Assembly (NCBI GenBank): GCA_002427975.1 | Contig: DIZT01000306.1 | Location: 425 to 10,633 of the forward strand | DNA from: Micrococcaceae bacterium UBA6021 | GTDB lineage: Bacteria; Actinomycetota; Actinomycetes; Actinomycetales; Micrococcaceae | Direction: 5' to 3' | DNA length: 10,209 nucleotides | Part shown: piece after piece, positions 5,505-10,209 of the stretch | How positions within the stretch are numbered: the stretch's first letter is position 1 | Layout: each line of letters starts with the position of its first letter | Position numbers and translations under genes: made by a program | Notes under the pieces: generated by a model | What the model saw: only the letters and a program-made list of their open reading frames with translations | Databases searched by the model: none | Told to the model about the DNA's origin: nothing

Positions 5505-6908
5505 ATGGCGCTGCTTGACCGGCTGCCCCGGCACCTCTTCAGCCAACGTGGCTGGGGGCTGCTGGCTGCGGGCGTGGTCTCCCTGGTGACAGCACAGATC
5601 ATGGGACGGCGGGACCTCCTGAGCCTGGGTGTCCTGTTGATAGTCCTCCCCTTGGTTTCCCTCGCCGGCATCAGGCTCGTGAAACCACGCTTCAAGGTCT
5701 ACCGCGAGTTCAATCCTTCCCCGGTGGAGACCTCCGCCACCACCACGGCGCGGCTTGCGGTTGCGCGGACCGGCATCGGTGGCAGCCGGGCCATCATGGA
5801 GGAACGGCTGCCGCCGCGCTTCGGCGAGTCCCCGGCCTTCCGCTTCCCCGCACGCTCCGCCAGGGGCGGCACCAGCCGGTATGAATACCACCTGCGCTCC
5901 ACCAAACGCGGGCAGTACCTGATCGGTCCCGTGACCGCCGAGTTCACGGACCCCTTCGGTTTGTCCTTGCACCGGCAGGCCATCGACGACGGCGACACGC
6001 TCACCGTGACGCCCGCCGCCGTCGAGCTTCCCACGACGGGGCTCGCGGGCGCCCGCGGAAACGACGGCATCACGGCGACCCGCACGCGGGCCAATCCCAG
6101 CGACGATGACGTCATGACCCGCGAATACCGGCCCGGCGATCCCATGCGCAGGGTCCACTGGGCGGCCACTGCCCGCCACGGAGCGCTGATGGTGCGGCAG
6201 GAGGAATCCGTGACGACGCCGGAAGCCACGATCGTCCTGGACCAGCGGTTCGCGGCGTTTCATGGCGGCCCCGGCCACGGTTTCGGGGGAAGCGCGGCGG
6301 TGGACGGCCACGAGTTGGTCAGCAGCGCGACGTTCGAGTGGGCCGTAGTGGCGGCGATGTCCATCTGCGCGCACCTTGCCGAGCGGAACTACGCCCTGCG
6401 GGTACTGGATCCCCGCGGCGAACCCGGCTTCCTCCGCTCCCCGTCCGCACCGGAGCCTGGGGCGGAAGAGTTCGCGGGGGCCTCAGGACTCCAGTCGATC
6501 GCCGAAAGCCTGGCCGCGATCCAGCTGTCCGGACCGCACCACGCTGCACGGGAACACGGCGGCGAGGACACAGGCACGGCCGTATTCGACGACAATCTGA
6601 TGGACAAGCTCTCTGCCCACCGGATGCGCGGGCCTATCATCGCTGTGCTGGGCAAGATCTCGCCGGCTGAAGCCAGGGCACTGGCCCCCGGTGCAGGTTA
6701 CGGAGCGAACGCCTTCGCCATCATCGTTTCGGACCGGCCGGCGGACTCGGAGGACTCTCTGGAGGCCCTCCACCAGGGCGGCTGGCGGGCCGTTGCGGTA
6801 TCAGCCTCGGCTCCCGTCCCGGAGGCCTGGAGCCGCTTTGACCAAGGTGGCGCCGCGCCTGCCACAGCAGCGGCGGATGTCCGTCGCGGAGCGGCGGTGG
6901 GGCGGTGA
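5505..6908 (+). CDS. DUF58 domain-containing membrane-anchored protein
   Basis: This 467-residue protein carries the DUF58 signature REYRPGDPMRRVHWAATARH at about 206-225, followed by ALMVRQEE. Two hydrophobic segments near the N-terminus (about 17-33 and 38-57) should anchor it in the membrane. The region after the signature resembles the von Willebrand A-like part of the family, with a hydrophobic strand ATIVLD at 241-246. The metal-binding DxSxS pattern is absent (Asp246 is followed by QRFA), so a metal-dependent adhesion site is unlikely. Its function is unknown; by association it is a probable partner of the MoxR ATPase. It follows moxR by 12 bp with only a weak AGG-type ribosome site and overlaps the next gene by 4 nt (GTGA), so all three products are probably made together. 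The C-terminal half (about 310-467) is Ala/Gly-rich and poorly conserved in appearance. Confidence 0.9.
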   Translation: MALLDRLPRHLFSQRGWGLLAAGVVSLVTAQIMGRRDLLSLGVLLIVLPLVSLAGIRLVKPRFKVYREFNPSPVETSATTTARLAVARTGIGGSRAIMEERLPPRFGESPAFRFPARSARGGTSRYEYHLRSTKRGQYLIGPVTAEFTDPFGLSLHRQAIDDGDTLTVTPAAVELPTTGLAGARGNDGITATRTRANPSDDDVMTREYRPGDPMRRVHWAATARHGALMVRQEESVTTPEATIVLDQRFAAFHGGPGHGFGGSAAVDGHELVSSATFEWAVVAAMSICAHLAERNYALRVLDPRGEPGFLRSPSAPEPGAEEFAGASGLQSIAESLAAIQLSGPHHAAREHGGEDTGTAVFDDNLMDKLSAHRMRGPIIAVLGKISPAEARALAPGAGYGANAFAIIVSDRPADSEDSLEALHQGGWRAVAVSASAPVPEAWSRFDQGGAAPATAAADVRRGAAVGR

Positions 6909-9403
6909 CACTGGCGCCGGAACGCCACTCCTCCCGCGAACGGCCGTCCGCGGCCACGGGCACAGCCGCGGCAGGACAGGCGCGTGCGCCGACCCGGGTC
7001 GGAGCATATCCCTGGGCCATGGCCGGTGCCGTCGCCCTCTCGGTGGCTGGCGCCGCCCTCTCCCTCAACGGCGTTCTGCGCGGTTGGGCCTGGTACCTGC
7101 CCGTGCTGACCACGGTGATGGTGGTCTGTTTTTCCATCGCGACGCTCCGTGCCCTGCGCGCCCACCCACTCCTGGTGGCGGCCGGCGGTTTCGGGTCCCT
7201 GATCGCGATCCTCACGCTGACGTTCTTCCGGAGCACGGCCATTGTCGGCTTCATCCCGTCCGGGGCCACTTTTACGGAAGTGGGCAAGTTCATCCGCCGT
7301 GCCAGCGAGACCGTCCTCGCGGAAAGCGCGCCGGTGGCTCCCAATGCCGGGATCGTCATGGTCACCTGCACTGCCCTGGGTCTGACCGTCATCCTCATCG
7401 ATGCGCTGGCCGTCCCCTTGGGCATGCCGGCAACAACCGGCCTGGGACTGTTGGCCATACTGGTTGTCCCTGCCACGGTGAAACCTCAAAGCGTGGGGTT
7501 CTGGGGCTTCAGCGCCACGGTGGCGGGCTACCTGCTGATCCTGGCGGGCGCCCAGTGGTTTGCGCCCGACTCCCGCACGTCGGCTGACAGCGGCCGGAAT
7601 CCCGGTCATGTCCGGCGGGCCATGCTGACGGGAATCGTGGCACTGGTGGCAACCCTGGCCGTTCCGCTGGCCATCCCCGGCTTCGACCACGGTACGTTTC
7701 CGCAGGGCTCCCGGGTGAACCCGTGGGGCGCCGGCACCGGCTTGAACCCCATGATCACTTTGGGCAACAGCCTGCGGACACCTGCCGGGAGCGGGCGGAT
7801 CACTTATGCCACAAACTCGGCCACGCCCGTGTATCTGCGGTCAGTGACGGTAGACAATTTCGACGGCGACTCCTGGGGTCCTGATGACCGCGACGCAGAG
7901 CGCCGGCCCGTGGCCGGGCAGATTGAGGCCGGCTATGAGATCAGCGCCGAGGAGCAGGTCCGCCAGGTGACTGCGGTGGACACAGGCAGCTTCACCAGCC
8001 CCTACCTGCCGTTACCGTACGCACCGGAATCAATCCGTGGGCTCAATGGCGCCTGGACGTTGGACCCTGCCACGCTGGCGGTGAAAGGATCCAACACCAA
8101 CTCCCGCGCCCAGCAGTACCTTGTGGTGTCCTCGATGCCCAAGATCACGGCCACCGCCCTGCAGCAGTCATCGCCGGCGGTGCGGGGCATCTCCGCGGAC
8201 TTCACCCGGGTTCCCGGCAACGTTCCGGACATCGTCCGCAGCACCGCTGATGCGGTGACAGCGTCCAGTACCACCGAGTATGCCAAGGCCATGGCCATCC
8301 AGAAGTACCTGCGGTCAGGGGAGTTCACGTACTCGCTCCAGTCCCCTGTCCAGGGCGGCTACGACGGTAACGGGCTTTCGGTGCTGGCAGATTTCCTGAC
8401 TCAAAAAAGCGGTTACTGCATCCACTATTCATCCGCGATGGCTGTGATGGCCCGGCTGGAGGGTATCCCCAGCCGGATCGCCGTTGGCTACGCGCCTGGC
8501 CGGGCCACCGGTTCCACTGTCTCCGTCGCCGGCCAGGGTGCGCTGCCGGAGTACGAGGTGGACGCCCGCGATGCCCATGCCTGGCCCGAGCTCTACTTCC
8601 AGGGGTTGGGGTGGGTGCCGTTCGAACCCACCCCGTCGCGCGGTGTGGTGCCCGCGTACTCCACGGAGGCGGCCACCCCCGGCGCCCCGGGGCTCTTTGA
8701 CGGCAACGGCGATCTGCTCCCGGGCGCCCAGGGTCCAATCCCTACGCCGGGTGCCTCAGCCGCACCCCTTCCCGGTGCCGGCAGTGGCGCGAATGATCCG
8801 TGGCAGCAGCTCATCCCTTGGCTGCTGGGGGCCGGGGGTGCCGTTGCCCTGGTCCTTCTCATGGCGTCGCCGCGGCTGGTGCGGTTGCGTCGTCGGGCCC
8901 GGCGGCTCCGGAGCCAGGATCCGGCCTCGGAAGCTGCGATTCCGCTGGCCTGGTCTGAACTCCGCGACCTCGGCACCGATTACGGCCTGCCACCGCTGTC
9001 CAGCGAGACGCCCCGGACATATTCGGCCCGGCTCCGCCGTTCGGTCCTTCTCGGCGGGGCCGGAGGCATGGATGAGGCCGCGCACCAGGCCGTCCGGACG
9101 CTCACGTCCGACTTCGAACGGCGGCACTACGGCCGGCCTGTGCCGGATGCGGCCGGCGGCGCGACGACCGAGCCGGTGGATTCGCGGATCACGGCGGTGC
9201 GGGAGTCGTTGCGGAACAACGCACCGCTCCCGCGGCGGTTCCGCGCCAGCTGGTTACCGGCGTCGGTGCTGGGCCGGTGGGCCCGGTTCCTGGCCGCGCC
9301 CGTCAAGGGGATCCGCCGGCTGGCGCTCCCGGCGGCGAACGCCGCCGCGCACTCCTGGTCGAGGGCGCGCGACGGCCTGTTCCGGCCCAGGGGAAACCAG
9401 TAG
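6905..9403 (+). CDS. Polytopic membrane transglutaminase-like protein (TgpA/DUF3488 type)
   Basis: This 832-residue protein has a cytosolic N-terminus of about 36 residues, then about seven hydrophobic segments (near 38-58, 62-82, 88-108, 149-169, 176-193, 197-217 and 239-258). A large domain at about 260-634 follows, then one more membrane segment at 635-654, followed by the basic stretch RLRRRARRLR. The positive-inside rule puts the large domain outside and the last 175 residues in the cytosol. The transglutaminase core spans about 455-580: Cys505 in SGYCIHYSSAM, His558 in DARDAHAWPEL and Glu574 in WVPFEPTP form a plausible intact triad. A Pro/Gly-rich linker at 588-630 joins the core to the last helix. 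The GTG start overlaps the DUF58 stop as GTGA, so translation is likely coupled. The family resembles Pseudomonas TgpA, whose substrate is unknown; protein crosslinking, peptide hydrolysis or acyl transfer at the cell surface are all possible. Confidence 0.92.
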   Translation: MTLAPERHSSRERPSAATGTAAAGQARAPTRVGAYPWAMAGAVALSVAGAALSLNGVLRGWAWYLPVLTTVMVVCFSIATLRALRAHPLLVAAGGFGSLIAILTLTFFRSTAIVGFIPSGATFTEVGKFIRRASETVLAESAPVAPNAGIVMVTCTALGLTVILIDALAVPLGMPATTGLGLLAILVVPATVKPQSVGFWGFSATVAGYLLILAGAQWFAPDSRTSADSGRNPGHVRRAMLTGIVALVATLAVPLAIPGFDHGTFPQGSRVNPWGAGTGLNPMITLGNSLRTPAGSGRITYATNSATPVYLRSVTVDNFDGDSWGPDDRDAERRPVAGQIEAGYEISAEEQVRQVTAVDTGSFTSPYLPLPYAPESIRGLNGAWTLDPATLAVKGSNTNSRAQQYLVVSSMPKITATALQQSSPAVRGISADFTRVPGNVPDIVRSTADAVTASSTTEYAKAMAIQKYLRSGEFTYSLQSPVQGGYDGNGLSVLADFLTQKSGYCIHYSSAMAVMARLEGIPSRIAVGYAPGRATGSTVSVAGQGALPEYEVDARDAHAWPELYFQGLGWVPFEPTPSRGVVPAYSTEAATPGAPGLFDGNGDLLPGAQGPIPTPGASAAPLPGAGSGANDPWQQLIPWLLGAGGAVALVLLMASPRLVRLRRRARRLRSQDPASEAAIPLAWSELRDLGTDYGLPPLSSETPRTYSARLRRSVLLGGAGGMDEAAHQAVRTLTSDFERRHYGRPVPDAAGGATTEPVDSRITAVRESLRNNAPLPRRFRASWLPASVLGRWARFLAAPVKGIRRLALPAANAAAHSWSRARDGLFRPRGNQ

Positions 9404-9436
9404 CGGCCGGAGCTTTCGTGCCGGAGGAAGGCCCGG

Positions 9437-10209
9437 TCAGCCCGCGTAGGGGTCGGCGATGCCGATGTACTGGGTGTAGAGGTATTCCTCGATGCCTTCA
9501 AGGCCGCCTTCACGTCCCAGGCCGGACTGTTTGACGCCCCCGAAGGGTGCGGCGGCGTTGGAAATGACGCCGGCGTTCAGGCCCAGCATGCCGGTCTCGA
9601 GGCGTTCGCCCATCCGGATGCCACGGTTCAGGTCGCGGGTGAAGACGTAGGCCACCAGACCGTACTCGGTGTTGTTGGCCAGGCGGATGGCTTCCTCCTC
9701 CGTGCCGAACGTGATGATCGGGGCCACGGGGCCGAAGATTTCCTCGGACAGGATCCGGGTGCCTTCGGTGACACCGGTGAGGATGGTGGGCGGGTAGAAG
9801 TAGCCCGGGCCTTCGGCCGGGACGCCGCCCAGGACAGCCCTGGCGCCGGAGGCCACGGCGTCGGACACCAGCTCATGGACCTTGTCCCGGCTTTTGGCAT
9901 CGATCAGCGGACCCACCTTGGACTCCGGCTCCGTGCCCCGGGCGGTGGTCATCGCGCCCATTTTCGCGGCGAATTTCTCCGCGAATTCGTCAGCGACGGA
10001 CTCGTGGACGATGAACCGGTTCGCCGCGGTGCAGGCCTCACCCATGTTCCGCAGCTTCGCCAGCATGGCTCCGGCGACGGCGGCGTCCAGGTCCGCGTCT
10101 TCGAAGACCACGAACGGGGCGTTGCCGCCGAGCTCCATGGAGGTCCGCAGGACGGTCTCGGACGCGTCGGCGAGCAGGCGGCGGCCGACTTCGGTGGAGC
10201 CGGTGAACG
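9437..10209 (-). CDS. gabD: NAD(P)-dependent succinate-semialdehyde dehydrogenase, partial (5' end outside window)
   Basis: This enzyme oxidises succinate semialdehyde to succinate, the last step of GABA breakdown, in the cytosol. The frame is open from the window edge, so 256 C-terminal residues are present and roughly 200 are missing. The first in-frame ATG, at 10138, is internal: the frame continues upstream through FTGSTEVG, part of the aldehyde dehydrogenase cofactor fold. The general base is Glu25 of the fragment (SMELGGNAP) and the nucleophile is Cys59 (GEACTAANR), 34 residues apart as in E. coli GabD. The C-terminal NAAAPFGGVKQSGLGREGG is typical of GabD rather than other aldehyde dehydrogenases. 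The second cysteine of the redox switch described in human SSADH (C-x-C) is Ala here. It is convergent with the transglutaminase gene with 33 bp between stops, and no clear terminator hairpin lies there. Confidence 0.92.
   Translation of the reverse strand, partial: FTGSTEVGRRLLADASETVLRTSMELGGNAPFVVFEDADLDAAVAGAMLAKLRNMGEACTAANRFIVHESVADEFAEKFAAKMGAMTTARGTEPESKVGPLIDAKSRDKVHELVSDAVASGARAVLGGVPAEGPGYFYPPTILTGVTEGTRILSEEIFGPVAPIITFGTEEEAIRLANNTEYGLVAYVFTRDLNRGIRMGERLETGMLGLNAGVISNAAAPFGGVKQSGLGREGGLEGIEEYLYTQYIGIADPYAG

Noticed and set aside
4227..6374. A 715-codon open frame on the minus strand, antisense to moxR and the DUF58 gene
   Set aside because: It runs opposite two clearly real genes. 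Its translation is rich in Arg, Gly, His and Gln with no recognisable motif, as expected from a stop-poor antisense frame in GC-rich codons.
6698..7690. A 330-codon antisense frame across the DUF58-transglutaminase junction
   Set aside because: Low-complexity composition with no domain; the plus-strand genes explain this DNA.
9404..9436. Terminator between the convergent transglutaminase and gabD genes
   Set aside because: Only a 4-bp CCGG pair around a 10-nt loop is visible, too weak to call; termination may be Rho-dependent or lie inside the opposing gene.

Overview
The window looks like a chromosomal segment of a high-GC actinobacterium, most likely a member of the Micrococcaceae close to Arthrobacter or Pseudarthrobacter. 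This rests on the base composition, the style of the predicted proteins, and the gene order tatD - rpfB - rsmA - ispE, which is a known actinobacterial neighbourhood (Mycobacterium tuberculosis has the same four in the same order). The genus is an inference. Nothing here suggests a plasmid, phage or insertion element.

Layout. Positions 1-4217 carry four minus-strand genes, transcribed in the order tatD, rpfB, rsmA, ispE. tatD is a metal-dependent deoxyribonuclease-family hydrolase. rpfB is a resuscitation-promoting factor. rsmA is the 16S rRNA dimethyladenosine transferase. ispE is a MEP-pathway kinase, cut at its 3' end by the window edge. rsmA and ispE overlap by 4 nt (ATGA) and are probably translationally coupled. 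A strong 15-bp hairpin separates rpfB from rsmA, and a 156-bp AT-richer gap in front of rpfB holds a candidate promoter and operator. A 165-bp divergent intergenic region (4218-4382) leads into a plus-strand operon, 4383-9403: a MoxR-family AAA+ ATPase, a DUF58 protein and an 832-residue polytopic membrane transglutaminase. The first two genes are 12 bp apart and the last two overlap by 4 nt. At the right end (9437-10209) lies the C-terminal part of a minus-strand succinate-semialdehyde dehydrogenase, convergent with the operon.

How the genes work together. tatD, rsmA and ispE are housekeeping functions (nucleic-acid cleavage, ribosome maturation, isoprenoid precursors). RpfB remodels peptidoglycan outside the membrane during regrowth. 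MoxR-DUF58-transglutaminase forms a recognisable but poorly understood module: an ATPase chaperone, a membrane-anchored partner, and a membrane enzyme with an intact Cys-His-Glu triad on the outer face. Its substrate is not known.

No clearly new system is visible. The items most worth a second look are the operator-like repeat in the rpfB promoter region, two -10-like hexamers placed exactly as expected for leaderless transcripts (rsmA and tatD), the lack of a lipobox in this RpfB, and the substrate of the transglutaminase module.
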